Position numbers and translations under genes: made by a program. Of a stretch of DNA of 64,000 nucleotides, positions 7,820 through 15,869 are shown piece after piece (the first letter of the stretch is position 1; every line of letters begins with the position of its first letter). A model generated the notes under the pieces. It worked only from the letters and a program-made list of their open reading frames with translations. It was not told where the DNA came from and did not search any database. The stretch lies in the NCBI GenBank assembly GCA_965232595.1, contig OZ246983.1, positions 3,844,001-3,908,000 of the forward strand. The letters are read 5' to 3'. The DNA comes from SZUA-309 sp965232595 (GTDB taxonomy: Bacteria > Pseudomonadota > Gammaproteobacteria > Pseudomonadales > Azotimanducaceae).

Positions 7820-8355
7820 GACACTGGAGACAGAGCCTCTTCAAACCGGAAAGCCGAGAAGACCCTCGCCGGGGTCGGGGTCAACGTCAGGCGGCGTTGG
7901 CTCAAGGGAAAAACCCACGTCCGGCAGCCGTTGGCCAACGTGCTGAGCCGGGCAGGCGATCGGAGTTGCTCACAAGGCGGCTCTCCGGCTGGACCGATAC
8001 GCGCACCTTCGGGAGCGGGTACTCGAGAAAGCGGCTCCCGCAAGGGAGAGGGGAGCGGGCTCGCGAGGGAAGCCGACAGCCGGGCAGATCCTGTCTTCGG
8101 GAAGGCCGATCAGCCAACCCGGGGCGACGTAGCAAGGCGTCGTAAAATAACGGCTCTTGAGTCAAATGGCTGAAGCCGGCGCCAATCACCCTTGAGGTGA
8201 TTCGACAAAGGCAGCGGTCACAGGTTCGGGCCTGATCGGGAGGGGCTGCTTCAAGTGAGCAAAACCGAGCGACGAGCCACTCAACGACCTGAGATTGGTC
8301 CTCTTCGGAGGTCCGGTTGGAGAACCCCGCCTTGGCGGGGTTTTCTTTTTTTTTT
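7820..8355 (+). ncRNA. Candidate large structured RNA, family unknown
   Basis: About 530 nt without a convincing protein gene but dense in stem-loops. Paired segments: 7861-7865/7872-7876; 7916-7920/7938-7942; 7882-7886/7895-7899; 8010-8016/8034-8040 (7 bp); 8125-8129/8138-8142; 8184-8190/8196-8202 (7 bp); 8211-8215/8245-8249 enclosing 8221-8224/8231-8234; 8300-8303/8308-8311 with a UUCG loop. A GCAA-loop hairpin (8035-8039/8044-8048) competes with the 8010-8040 stem. A strong plus-strand terminator closes it. The 5' end is not defined and no clear promoter was found. RNase P, tmRNA and group II intron hallmarks are absent. The overlapping open frames are arginine-rich and unlike proteins. 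Confidence 0.6.
8323..8355 (+). terminator. Strong intrinsic terminator of the candidate RNA
   Basis: A 9-bp GC-rich hairpin, AACCCCGCC paired with GGCGGGGTT, is followed by TTC and a run of ten T. The T-run lies only on the plus-strand 3' side, so it ends plus-strand transcription. No plus-strand protein gene precedes it, which is the main reason to propose an RNA gene here. It lies just beyond the 3' end of the oppositely oriented DUF1697 gene. Confidence 0.92.
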
Positions 8356-8382
8356 AGTTCCCCTATCCAGTTGCTGGCCTGA

Positions 8383-8919
8383 TCACTCGGCCAACATCTC
8401 CGCCAGCGCCCTGATGGTGCGCCAGTTTCTGCCCGTCGCCGCGCAGCCGAAGGCCCGCTCAGCGCCGGCAGCCAGTTTCGATCGACCAATGCCATCCGGC
8501 GCGTGCAGGTAGAAGACGCTGCCATCCAGCCGGTAGCTCTCGCTGTCCGCTTTCAGCTCGTCGAGCAGCGCTGCCGCGTCGGGCTGCGGGGACGCTTCCA
8601 GGAATGAGACGTGCACCGTGGTCGGCGCCGTATCCGCTACCGGAAAAGGGTTACGGTCTATGACCTGCTGCAGGCCGGCAGCGGTTACCCTGAGCACGGC
8701 GGGCTCGAATCCGTGCTGGTCTTCAATCAGGGTCTTGAGGCGGCTGCTGATGGTCTTCTCGAGGACGGCGCTGAGCGTGACCACCGCGTTGCCGCTCTGA
8801 ACGTAGGTCTCCACCTCAGTGCCACCCAACGCCTCCAGGCAGGCCCGCAGATCTGCCATGGGGAGCTTGTTGCGGCCGCCGACGTTGATGCCGCGCAGCA
8901 GCAGCACGCAGCGGGACAT
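8383..8919 (-). CDS. DUF1697 family protein
   Basis: A 178-residue cytoplasmic protein starting CVLLLRGINVGGRNKLPM, the hallmark N-terminal motif of DUF1697, followed by the YVQSGNAVV segment also typical of the family. Function is unknown. It is followed closely upstream by the small membrane-protein gene on the same strand. Length and motifs are complete. Confidence 0.9.
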   Translation of the reverse strand: MSRCVLLLRGINVGGRNKLPMADLRACLEALGGTEVETYVQSGNAVVTLSAVLEKTISSRLKTLIEDQHGFEPAVLRVTAAGLQQVIDRNPFPVADTAPTTVHVSFLEASPQPDAAALLDELKADSESYRLDGSVFYLHAPDGIGRSKLAAGAERAFGCAATGRNWRTIRALAEMLAE

Positions 8920-8923
8920 CGCG

Positions 8924-9289
8924 TCAGGATTTCCTCAGGCTAGCCCCGACCGCGCAGACAGGGATGAGCATGGCCAGGAAAATGAGGTGCCACCACAGCG
9001 GGATCGCCTCCCAGGCACTGAGCTGCACGCCCAGGCCCACCAGCAGCAGCGCGACACCGGCTCCCAGACTGAGCTTCAGGTCATTGGTACCGGCAATCCA
9101 GGCAGCGCCGTAGCCGGAAAAGAGCCCGTAACCCACGCTCAGCAGCAGAGCGATGACGAGGTACGAGGTGGGGAATGGCGGCGCGGCGGCGGCCTCGCCG
9201 TAGAAACTGGCCAACCCCAGATTGATCGGTACCGAGATCAACCCCCAGAGAACGGGCGCTGCGACGATGCCGAGTATCAGCCTTCCCAT
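8924..9289 (-). CDS. Small four-helix membrane protein, hypothetical
   Basis: A 121-residue protein with about four hydrophobic segments (approximately 3-25, 38-60, 68-85 and 92-115). The start is ATG 9289 because GGAGGGGAG precedes it at suitable distance; the longer frame to 9367 adds a non-hydrophobic tail. It ends 4 nt before the DUF1697 start, so the two are probably co-transcribed. I recognise no family. Confidence 0.7.
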   Translation of the reverse strand: MGRLILGIVAAPVLWGLISVPINLGLASFYGEAAAAPPFPTSYLVIALLLSVGYGLFSGYGAAWIAGTNDLKLSLGAGVALLLVGLGVQLSAWEAIPLWWHLIFLAMLIPVCAVGASLRKS

Positions 9290-9411
9290 TTGCTTATCTC
9301 CCCTCCAGTGGAGGTAAGCAACATAGCAGGTGTGGGTCTTCGGACCTACGGGACGGCCGGGCTGCACACGGGTACAATGCGCCTCCCTTCATTTCTCACA
9401 TAGGTGCGTCC

Positions 9412-9702
9412 ATGGCCACGGCCGAAGAAGACGAAGCGGCTCGCGAGCGTGACGATGTCCGTTGCGAAGCGGCGCTCTCGACGCTGGCAGATGTGCTGTG
9501 GCGGTTCAACGAGACCAATGAGGGCACGCTGGCCGTCTACGACGTGCTCGGATTTCTCATTGAGGATCTGGTCAAGGAGGGATTCTGCGCCGCCTGCGTC
9601 AACGAAACCGTGAAGGCGGCGCTGGAGAGAACGGGCGTCGACCTCGACACCCACCGCGAGGAGGAAGGGCCGCTGAGAGGCCCGTCAGACGTCTTCCACT
9701 AG
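9412..9702 (+). CDS. Small acidic hypothetical protein
   Basis: A 96-residue, acidic, mostly helical protein with a FCAAC motif at about residues 58-62 and no signal peptide. It stands alone on the plus strand between two minus-strand genes. Its TAG stop shares the palindrome CTAG with the stop of the convergent crotonase gene. I recognise no family; codon use resembles that of its neighbours. Confidence 0.6.
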   Translation: MATAEEDEAARERDDVRCEAALSTLADVLWRFNETNEGTLAVYDVLGFLIEDLVKEGFCAACVNETVKAALERTGVDLDTHREEEGPLRGPSDVFH

Positions 9703-10502
9703 ATCACCGAACCCTCGTCGAAGTTCGGATCGCGCTTCTCCCGCAGTGCCCGGACTCCTTCCCTGGCGTCGGGGCTGGTGAACCCGAGCATCTCGAGCGC
9801 GGTCGAGGTGTCGAAGGTCGGTCCGGCCATCCGCAGCCAGTTGTTCAGCGAGTACTTGGTCCAGCGGATCGCGCTCTGCGCGCCCCCGGCCAGCTTGCCG
9901 GCCACCTCCAGCGCCCGGTCCTGCAGTTCGTCGTCGTCTACGCACAGGGACACCAGGCCGATCCGCTCTGCCTCCTCGCCGGACAGCCGATCACAGGTGA
10001 GCAGGTAGTACTTCGACTTCGCCATGCCGCAGAGCAGCGGCCAGATGATGGCTGCGTGGTCGCCAGCGGCGACGCCGAGGCGGGTGTGTCCGTCTGTCAG
10101 GCTGACAGAGCGGGCCACGATCGAGATGTCTGCCATCAGCCCTGCTACCAGGCCGGCGCCCACGGCGGGACCGTTGATCGCCGAGATGATTGGCTTGCCG
10201 CAGTTGATGATGTTGTAGACGAGATCTCTGGCTTCTTTCCAGGTGCGGGCCCTGACCTCGAAGTCGTCGATGGTCTCGTCGATCATGTCGAAGTCGCCGC
10301 CGGCTGAAAACGCTTTGCCTGCACCCGTAAGGATGACCGCGTCCACGTCCGGATCGTCGTCCACCTCCCGCCAGACGTAGGTAATCTCTCGGTGGCCGAT
10401 CGCGTCCAGGGCGTTGTAACGTTCGGGGCGGTTGAAGGTGATCCTGAGCACCCGGGGTGCGGGTCGATCAAACGCCAGCCTCTGGTAGTTCTCGTAGGGC
10501 AT
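9699..10502 (-). CDS. Enoyl-CoA hydratase/isomerase (crotonase) family
   Basis: A 267-residue crotonase. The CoA oxyanion-hole parts are present: AFSAGGDFDMI (about 65-75) and the NGPAVGAGL segment (about 109-117). The regions where hydratases carry two catalytic glutamates read DGHTRLG and AAGDHAAIIWP, so Glu is replaced at both expected places. The reaction may therefore not be classical hydration; isomerase, hydrolase or another acyl-CoA reaction is possible. The next upstream gene is an MAPEG protein, 31 nt away. Confidence 0.88.
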   Translation of the reverse strand: MPYENYQRLAFDRPAPRVLRITFNRPERYNALDAIGHREITYVWREVDDDPDVDAVILTGAGKAFSAGGDFDMIDETIDDFEVRARTWKEARDLVYNIINCGKPIISAINGPAVGAGLVAGLMADISIVARSVSLTDGHTRLGVAAGDHAAIIWPLLCGMAKSKYYLLTCDRLSGEEAERIGLVSLCVDDDELQDRALEVAGKLAGGAQSAIRWTKYSLNNWLRMAGPTFDTSTALEMLGFTSPDAREGVRALREKRDPNFDEGSVI

Positions 10503-10533
10503 ATCCTCTCCTCGGGTGCGCCTGGCGCTGCGC

Positions 10534-10920
10534 TCAGAGCAGCGCGAACAGGATCATCAGGGTGCCGACCAGGCCAACGAACCAGACCAGCGGACGAATC
10601 CATGGCCAGCCGGCCCAGTAAACGATCGCGTGCGCTACCCGACTGTAAAAGAACAGTTGCGCTCCGAGCACCGTCATCTCTGTGGAAATCCCTGCGGCCG
10701 ATGCAACCAGAACAAGCGGCGCGAACAGCAGCAGCCCCTCCTTGTGGTTTTCCGCGACCCGCTTGCTGCGGGATTGAAACTGCGATGGTTCACCCAGGTT
10801 GTCTCTGGCGCCGGCCATTGCCGGCAGGCCTTGCGCGAGAATTCCGGCAGTGGCCTGAACGGCGATCACGATCACAAGCAGGGCCACGCTGTAGGCGAGC
10901 ATGGTGAGTTCGATGGTCAT
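10534..10920 (-). CDS. MAPEG-family membrane protein
   Basis: A 128-residue integral membrane protein with four hydrophobic segments. It carries the MAPEG signature around residues 50-65 (SKRVAENHKEGLLLFAPL) and a later SRVAHAIVYW stretch. MAPEG proteins include microsomal-type glutathione transferases and leukotriene synthases; bacterial members mostly lack a defined substrate. It lies upstream of, and on the same strand as, the crotonase gene. Confidence 0.88.
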   Translation of the reverse strand: MTIELTMLAYSVALLVIVIAVQATAGILAQGLPAMAGARDNLGEPSQFQSRSKRVAENHKEGLLLFAPLVLVASAAGISTEMTVLGAQLFFYSRVAHAIVYWAGWPWIRPLVWFVGLVGTLMILFALL

Positions 10921-10994
10921 GGTTGTCTCCCCTCGTTGCTGACATCGAGGGCCTTACTTTACGAGACTGGCGACGGGGCGGCCAGGCGCGCGGC

Positions 10995-12011
10995 TCAGCC
11001 CAGGATGGCGCTGCCGTAGACGGGCAGCGAGGCGGTGCCTCCGGTGTGCAGGAAAACAAGGTTGTCTACGCTTGCAAACTCGCCTGCCCGAATCTTGCCG
11101 ATGAAGCCGCTCATCGCCTTGCCCGAGTACACGGGATCGAGCAGCAGGCCTTCCCGCGAACCGAGCGTCTTCAGCGCGGCGAAGGTCTCCGCTGTCGGCA
11201 GGCCGTAGCCCTCACCCAGGTAGCTCGAGTCGACCAGGATCGCATCTCGATCGAGCGACATCTCAGCGCCGCACAGGCGCAGCGCATCATCAGCGATATC
11301 ACCTATCTGGCTGATGAAGGCGGGCAGGTCGGCGCCGCCTTCCGAGACGTTGATGCCGTGTACCCTGACCTCACCGATCTTGCCGGCCAGCATCAGTCCC
11401 GCCAGCAGGCCAGCCTGTGTGCCTGCGCTGGCGGTCGCGTGCGCAAGGTCCGTCAGCTCGAACCCGTGTGCCGCGCACTGCTCGATCAGCTCCAGCGCGC
11501 AGGCGGCGTAGCCGAGCGCGCCGGTGCCGTTGGAGCCTCCGGTGGGGATCGTGTAGACGCTCCGGTTCTGGCTGTCGAGCTCGCTGCGCAGCGACTTGAG
11601 CGTCGGTTTTACGTCGTCTGGCGCCACCAGGTGCACGGTGGCGCCGAACATGTGATCGAGCAGAACGTTGCCGAGCGTTTCGTAGTTGGGGTCCCGCCAG
11701 GGCACCTTGCGCGCCAGTATCAGGTGGCAGTCCAGGCCGCGGGCGGCACAGGCGGCTGCCGTTTGCCTAGCATGGTTCGACTGCACGGCGCCAAAGGTGA
11801 TGACCGTGTCCGCGCCTTCCGCTTCTGCCTGGCCGATCAGGAACTCGAGCTTCCTGGTTTTGTTGCCGCCGGTGGCAAGGCCCGTGCAGTCGTCACGCTT
11901 GACCCAGAGCGACGGCCCGCCCAGATCCTCCGTCAGCCGCTCCATGGGTGCCAGCGGGGTGGGGAGGTGCGCCAGTTGGGTTCGGGGGAGGCCTGCAAAT
12001 GGGTCGGACAT
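10995..12011 (-). CDS. dcyD: PLP-dependent D-cysteine desulfhydrase / ACC deaminase-like
   Basis: A 338-residue fold-type II PLP enzyme. The phosphopyridoxal lysine is K51 in TGGNKTRKLEF, followed by FGAVQSNHARQTA (about 92-104), a motif shared by D-cysteine desulfhydrase and ACC deaminase; TGG near the C terminus completes the pocket. DcyD splits D-cysteine into pyruvate, sulfide and ammonia. I prefer DcyD over ACC deaminase from overall resemblance, with some uncertainty. It is divergent from the TetR gene across an operator-like palindrome. Confidence 0.85.
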   Translation of the reverse strand: MSDPFAGLPRTQLAHLPTPLAPMERLTEDLGGPSLWVKRDDCTGLATGGNKTRKLEFLIGQAEAEGADTVITFGAVQSNHARQTAAACAARGLDCHLILARKVPWRDPNYETLGNVLLDHMFGATVHLVAPDDVKPTLKSLRSELDSQNRSVYTIPTGGSNGTGALGYAACALELIEQCAAHGFELTDLAHATASAGTQAGLLAGLMLAGKIGEVRVHGINVSEGGADLPAFISQIGDIADDALRLCGAEMSLDRDAILVDSSYLGEGYGLPTAETFAALKTLGSREGLLLDPVYSGKAMSGFIGKIRAGEFASVDNLVFLHTGGTASLPVYGSAILG

Positions 12012-12078
12012 GGCTTGTCTTCTACTCGCTCAAGAGCCCGAACTTTAGCGCAGACCGAACCGGCGAACAGGTGACTTG

Positions 12079-12100
12079 TAATTAAACAGGCGTTTAATTA
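12079..12100. promoter_or_regulatory. Operator-like palindrome between dcyD and tetR
   Basis: Two perfect 9-bp half-sites, TAATTAAAC and GTTTAATTA, are separated by AGGC. The palindrome lies 41 nt before the TetR start and 68 nt before the divergent dcyD start. Its symmetry and AT-richness stand out from the GC-rich surroundings. It is the natural candidate for the TetR protein's own operator. Confidence 0.75.
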
Positions 12101-12140
12101 AGGTGATCTGACCAACCCGGAGGGCGGCCAGGAGCAGGCA

Positions 12141-12812
12141 ATGTCAGCAGCGAAGCAGAAAGCCCGGGCTCAGACACGGCCACGGGGCCGTCCGGGCGCC
12201 GATGACCTGGCGGACGGAGAGGCACGTCAGGTGCTTATCCAGGCGGCTGCAAAGCGGTTCGCAGCCCAGGGCGTTGATGGCACCCGCCTGCGCGAGATCG
12301 TTGACGACGCGGGCATGACCCCGGCCATGGTGGCCTACTACTTCAAGGGCAAAAACGGCCTCGTGGAAGCGGTGGTGCGGGAAGCACTGGCGACCCTGCG
12401 CGAAGTGATCGAAGCGTCCGTGAGCGAGCACGTACCGGGCGCCTTCCTAGAAGGGCTCATCCGCCGCTACCTGGCGGCCCTTGCCGGTTCGCCCTGGATT
12501 CCGCAGCTGCTCATTCGTGAGGTGATCTCCCGGGACTCACCGTTGCGAACCCTGTTCGTCGAGGAGTTCGCCAGCCAGGCGGTTGCCGTGGTGCCGGATC
12601 GGGTGCTGGAGGAGATCAGCCAGGGCCAGCTGCGGGACGATCTGGATCCTCGATTTCTGATCCTGTCGCTGGTCGGCATGTGCCTGTTTCCTTTTATCGC
12701 CCACCCGGTGCTCGGCCCGCTGCTGCAGTTTGATCTGGATGAATCGTTCGGCCAGAGCTACGGCGAGCATGTGGTGGACCTGTTTGCGCGCGGCGCTGGA
12801 GGTAGCCAGTGA
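12141..12812 (+). CDS. TetR-family transcription regulator of the export operon
   Basis: A 223-residue TetR protein with a basic leader and an N-terminal helix-turn-helix at about 48-69 (TRLREIVDDAGMTPAMVAYYF), then a helical ligand-binding and dimer domain. A good ribosome-binding site (AGGAG) precedes ATG 12141. Its stop overlaps the GTG of the HlyD gene by 4 nt, so it heads the operon it probably represses through the palindrome at 12079-12100. The gene order resembles E. coli cecR-ybhGFSR, though with one ATPase and one permease. The inducer is unknown. Confidence 0.92.
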   Translation: MSAAKQKARAQTRPRGRPGADDLADGEARQVLIQAAAKRFAAQGVDGTRLREIVDDAGMTPAMVAYYFKGKNGLVEAVVREALATLREVIEASVSEHVPGAFLEGLIRRYLAALAGSPWIPQLLIREVISRDSPLRTLFVEEFASQAVAVVPDRVLEEISQGQLRDDLDPRFLILSLVGMCLFPFIAHPVLGPLLQFDLDESFGQSYGEHVVDLFARGAGGSQ

Positions 12813-13783
12813 AGAAGCCCCGAAACAGGATGTTGCTGCCGCTGCTGCCGCTGCTGGCGCTGCTGCTCAGTGCATGCGATCGCGACGACCTCGATTACGC
12901 CGTCGGCACCATCGAGCGTTATCGCATCGACGTGGTGGCGGACTCGGGCGAACCCGTCGTAGAGCTGCATGTCACCGAAGGTGACCTGGTGGAGCCGGGC
13001 ACGCCGCTGCTGGTTCAGGACCCGGGCAAGCTCAGAATCGCTCTTCAGCAGGCGCAATCCGAGGAGGCGGTGGCGCTTGCCCGGCTGCGCGAAGCGGAAG
13101 CGGGCCCGCGTGCGCAGGAGATTGATCAGGCCAGGGCGCAGCTGGCATCGTCGCGGGCGAGGCTGGCCACGGCAGAGGATGAGCTGGCTCGCCAGCGCTC
13201 GCTGATTGCCCGCAACTACGCATCGGAAAGCAGGGTCAACCTGCTGCAGGGCGAAGTCGACACGGCAGCGGCTCAGGTCGAGGAGGTGGACGCGCGGCTT
13301 GCCGAGCTGCTCGAGGGCACCCGCTCCGAGCAGATCGATCAGGCACGGGCGGCATTTGCTGCGGCCGAGGCCAAAGTCGCCGACCTCAGCTTCGACCTGG
13401 CGCGAACGGTGGTCCGGGCGCCGGTCAGTGGCGTGGTGGAAAGCCTGCCGTTTCGTCTGGGCGAACGTCCAAGCCGCGGCCAGACCGTCATCTCGCTGCT
13501 CTCGGACGAGCGGATCTTCGCCAGGGTCCACATCCCGCAGCCGCTGCGAACCCGGGTCTCGCTCGGTGATCGGGCGCTGATTCGAGTGGATGGGCATGAC
13601 GCCGAGTACGCCGGGCGGGTGCGCTGGATTTCCAGCGAAGCCGCGTTCACGCCCTACTACGCGCTGACCCAGCACGATCGAAGCCGGCTGGCCTACCTGG
13701 CAGAGGTGGATCTGGTCGACGGGGTCAGCCTGCCGGTCGGCGTGCCTGCGGAAGTTCGTTTCCCTAGCCTGGGCAGCAACTGA
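12809..13783 (+). CDS. HlyD/YbhG-type membrane fusion lipoprotein
   Basis: A 324-residue periplasmic adaptor. The signal peptide ends in lipobox LLSAC with Cys23; Asp at +2 predicts retention at the inner membrane, as expected for an adaptor beside an ABC permease. A biotinyl-lipoyl-like half (about 45-75) is followed by a long coiled coil (about 75-185) and a second lipoyl half with beta barrel. It starts at GTG overlapping the TetR stop, and its stop overlaps the ATPase start by one base. Confidence 0.92.
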   Translation: MKKPRNRMLLPLLPLLALLLSACDRDDLDYAVGTIERYRIDVVADSGEPVVELHVTEGDLVEPGTPLLVQDPGKLRIALQQAQSEEAVALARLREAEAGPRAQEIDQARAQLASSRARLATAEDELARQRSLIARNYASESRVNLLQGEVDTAAAQVEEVDARLAELLEGTRSEQIDQARAAFAAAEAKVADLSFDLARTVVRAPVSGVVESLPFRLGERPSRGQTVISLLSDERIFARVHIPQPLRTRVSLGDRALIRVDGHDAEYAGRVRWISSEAAFTPYYALTQHDRSRLAYLAEVDLVDGVSLPVGVPAEVRFPSLGSN

Positions 13784-14730
13784 TGGCGGAAGCTCTGAGC
13801 GACCCGCTGGCCATCGAGGCGCGGGATCTCTCCCGCCACTTCGGCGATCTCAAGGCGGTGGACGGTCTCAACCTGGCGGTACCGAAAGCCTGCATCTACG
13901 GATTTCTCGGTCCGAACGGCTGCGGCAAGTCGACAACCATCAGAATGCTCTGCGGCCTGCTCACGCCAACCGCCGGCACTGCTCGGGTCCTCGGTTGTCA
14001 GGTGCCGGAGGACGCGGAGGCGCTGCGTCGCAAGCTCGGCTACATGACTCAGAGGTTCTCGCTCTACGAAGACCTCACCGTGCTCGAGAACCTGAAGTTT
14101 CTGGGCTCGGCTTACTCTCTGCGCGGTGCGCAGTTGAGCCAGCGCATCGAGGCGCAGCTCGAGCGGTTTGATCTCACCGACCGGACGGGGCAGGTCAGCG
14201 GGACCATGAGCGGCGGCCAGAAGCAGCGTCTGGCGCTGGCGGCCGCCACCCTGCACAGCCCGGAGCTGCTGTTTCTCGACGAGCCGACCAGCGCGGTCGA
14301 TCCGGAGAGTCGCCGCGATTTCTGGGACCACCTGTTCGAGATGGCGGATCAGGGCACGACCATTCTGGTTTCCACCCACTTCATGGATGAGGCTGAGCGC
14401 TGTCACCGGCTGGCGATCCTGAATCAGGGCGCGCTGGTGGCCGATGGCGTGCCGGATGACCTCATGCGGGACGTGGGCGCCACCGTGGTGCAGGTCGAGA
14501 GCGAAAGCTCGCGGGCGATCAGAAACGCCATCCTGGATCTTCCCGAGGTCTGGCACGTGGCCCAACTCGGCAACAGGCTGCACGCGCTGGTGAACCCGGA
14601 CCTGGCCGATCCGGTGGCTCTGCTTAAGGAACGGATAGAACGCATCGATTCGCAGGCGGGCGTGCAGATCATCGCTGCCAACCTGGAAGACGTGTTCGTG
14701 ATGGCCACCGAAGGTGCTCCGGATGCTTGA
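13783..14730 (+). CDS. ABC exporter ATP-binding protein
   Basis: A 315-residue ATPase with Walker A GPNGCGKST (43-51), Q-loop at Q90, signature SGGQ (143-146), Walker B LLFLDE (162-167), and a switch His in STHFMDEAE. The C-terminal extension of about 90 residues is typical of DrrA/YbhF-type exporters. It energises the permease encoded next, with which it overlaps by 8 nt. The cargo is probably a lipophilic drug or lipid. Confidence 0.95.
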   Translation: MAEALSDPLAIEARDLSRHFGDLKAVDGLNLAVPKACIYGFLGPNGCGKSTTIRMLCGLLTPTAGTARVLGCQVPEDAEALRRKLGYMTQRFSLYEDLTVLENLKFLGSAYSLRGAQLSQRIEAQLERFDLTDRTGQVSGTMSGGQKQRLALAAATLHSPELLFLDEPTSAVDPESRRDFWDHLFEMADQGTTILVSTHFMDEAERCHRLAILNQGALVADGVPDDLMRDVGATVVQVESESSRAIRNAILDLPEVWHVAQLGNRLHALVNPDLADPVALLKERIERIDSQAGVQIIAANLEDVFVMATEGAPDA

Positions 14731-15823
14731 CAGCTTTCGCAGGATCGGCGCCGTTGCCGCCAAGGAGCTGCTGCACCTGCGCCGTGACGAGCTGAGCCGG
14801 GCGATGATCCTGGGCATCCCGCTGGTGATGACCCTGCTGTTCGGTTACGCGATCAATCACGATGTCCGGCACCTGCCGGCAGCGGTGGTTGATCAGGCGG
14901 AAACTTCAGGCTCCCGACTGCTGCTGGCAAAGATCCAGGCGAGCCGCGTGGTCGACATCCTGCACCGCTACGATTCGGTCGCCGAGCTGGAACAGGCGAT
15001 GGCGCGGGGTGTGGTCTCCGTGGGGGTATTTGTGCCGGCGGACTTCGAGCGCCGGATCTCCCGCCGGGACAGGCCCATCGCCCAGCTGCTCATCGACGGC
15101 AGCGATCCGGTGGTTCAGTCCGCGGCCAAGTCGCTGCAGATGCTGCCGCTGATCGAGGGATCGGGCATGAGCCAGCAGGCAACTACTGGCTTTGAGCTGC
15201 GCGTGTTTTACAACCCGGAGCGGCGCTCACCCGTGTTTATCGTGCCGGGCCTGACCGGGGTGATCCTCAACCTGACCATGGTGCTGTTCACCGCGGTGGC
15301 CATCGTCCGGGAGCGGGAGCGAGGCAACATGGAGCTCCTGATCACCACCCCGATCGGCGGGCTGGAGCTGATGCTCGGGAAGATCCTGCCGTACATGGTG
15401 ATCGGCTACCTGCAGGCAACCATCATCATGACCCTCGGGGTGTGGCTGTTCGATGTGCCCATTGCCGGCAGCCTGGCGGACTTTGCGCTGGGCGTTGGCC
15501 TCTTCATCATCGCTACCCTGTCGCTCGGGCTGATGATCTCCACCTTCGCCAGCAATCAGTTCCAGGCCTTTCAGATGACCTTCATGACCTTTCTGCCGCA
15601 GATGCTGCTGTCAGGCTTCATGTTTCCCTTCGAAGGCATGCCGATACCCGCGCAGTGGCTCGCCGAGCTGTTTCCGCTCACGCACTTTCTGCGGATCGTC
15701 CGCGGGGTGGTGCTGCGGGAAGCCGACCTGCCGCTTTTGTGGGCGGAAGTCTGGCCGCTGGTGTTGTTCTTCTTCATCTTCCTGACCGCGGCAACCGTGC
15801 GCTTTCAGAAACGGCTGGATTGA
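14723..15823 (+). CDS. ABC-2 type permease of the export operon
   Basis: A 366-residue ABC-2 permease: one N-terminal membrane helix (about 22-42), a large periplasmic domain (about 45-170), then five helices (about 178-362) including the family segment LPQMLLSGFMFPFEGMP. I use ATG 14723; an in-frame GTG at 14714 is possible. Only one permease is present, so it probably works as a homodimer. It is the last gene of the operon. Confidence 0.93.
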   Translation: MLDSFRRIGAVAAKELLHLRRDELSRAMILGIPLVMTLLFGYAINHDVRHLPAAVVDQAETSGSRLLLAKIQASRVVDILHRYDSVAELEQAMARGVVSVGVFVPADFERRISRRDRPIAQLLIDGSDPVVQSAAKSLQMLPLIEGSGMSQQATTGFELRVFYNPERRSPVFIVPGLTGVILNLTMVLFTAVAIVRERERGNMELLITTPIGGLELMLGKILPYMVIGYLQATIIMTLGVWLFDVPIAGSLADFALGVGLFIIATLSLGLMISTFASNQFQAFQMTFMTFLPQMLLSGFMFPFEGMPIPAQWLAELFPLTHFLRIVRGVVLREADLPLLWAEVWPLVLFFFIFLTAATVRFQKRLD

Positions 15824-15851
15824 AGCGCTGCCTCAATCGCGGGCAGAAAAA

Positions 15852-15869
15852 AGCCGCCCGAAGGCGGCT
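15852..15869 (-). terminator. Hairpin with T-run on the minus strand
   Basis: AGCCGCC and GGCGGCT flank a CGAA loop. On the minus strand the hairpin is followed by TTTTTT, the form of an intrinsic terminator; on the plus strand the downstream side has only a delayed T-rich stretch (15884-15890). It may act weakly on the ABC operon from the plus strand. No minus-strand gene ends here. Confidence 0.55.

Noticed and set aside
7633..8173. Long plus-strand reading frames over the structured region, rich in Arg and Gly
   Set aside because: Composition is that of GC-rich non-coding frames, several frames overlap, none has a good ribosome-binding site and none resembles a protein family; the hairpins explain the region better.
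7682..8355. Possible replication origin from the DnaA-like boxes
   Set aside because: Only three imperfect boxes, no AT-rich unwinding region, and no dnaA, dnaN, gidA or plasmid rep gene nearby.
7820..8355. RNase P RNA, tmRNA, 6S RNA or group II intron
   Set aside because: The conserved GAGGAAAGTCCGGGC and ACAGAA segments of RNase P, the tmRNA tag and acceptor ends, and intron domain V are not seen, and the size or layout does not fit.
7902..8525. Minus-strand 207-residue frame across the candidate RNA and the terminator
   Set aside because: It runs through the terminator hairpin and the end of the DUF1697 gene and has no protein-like features.
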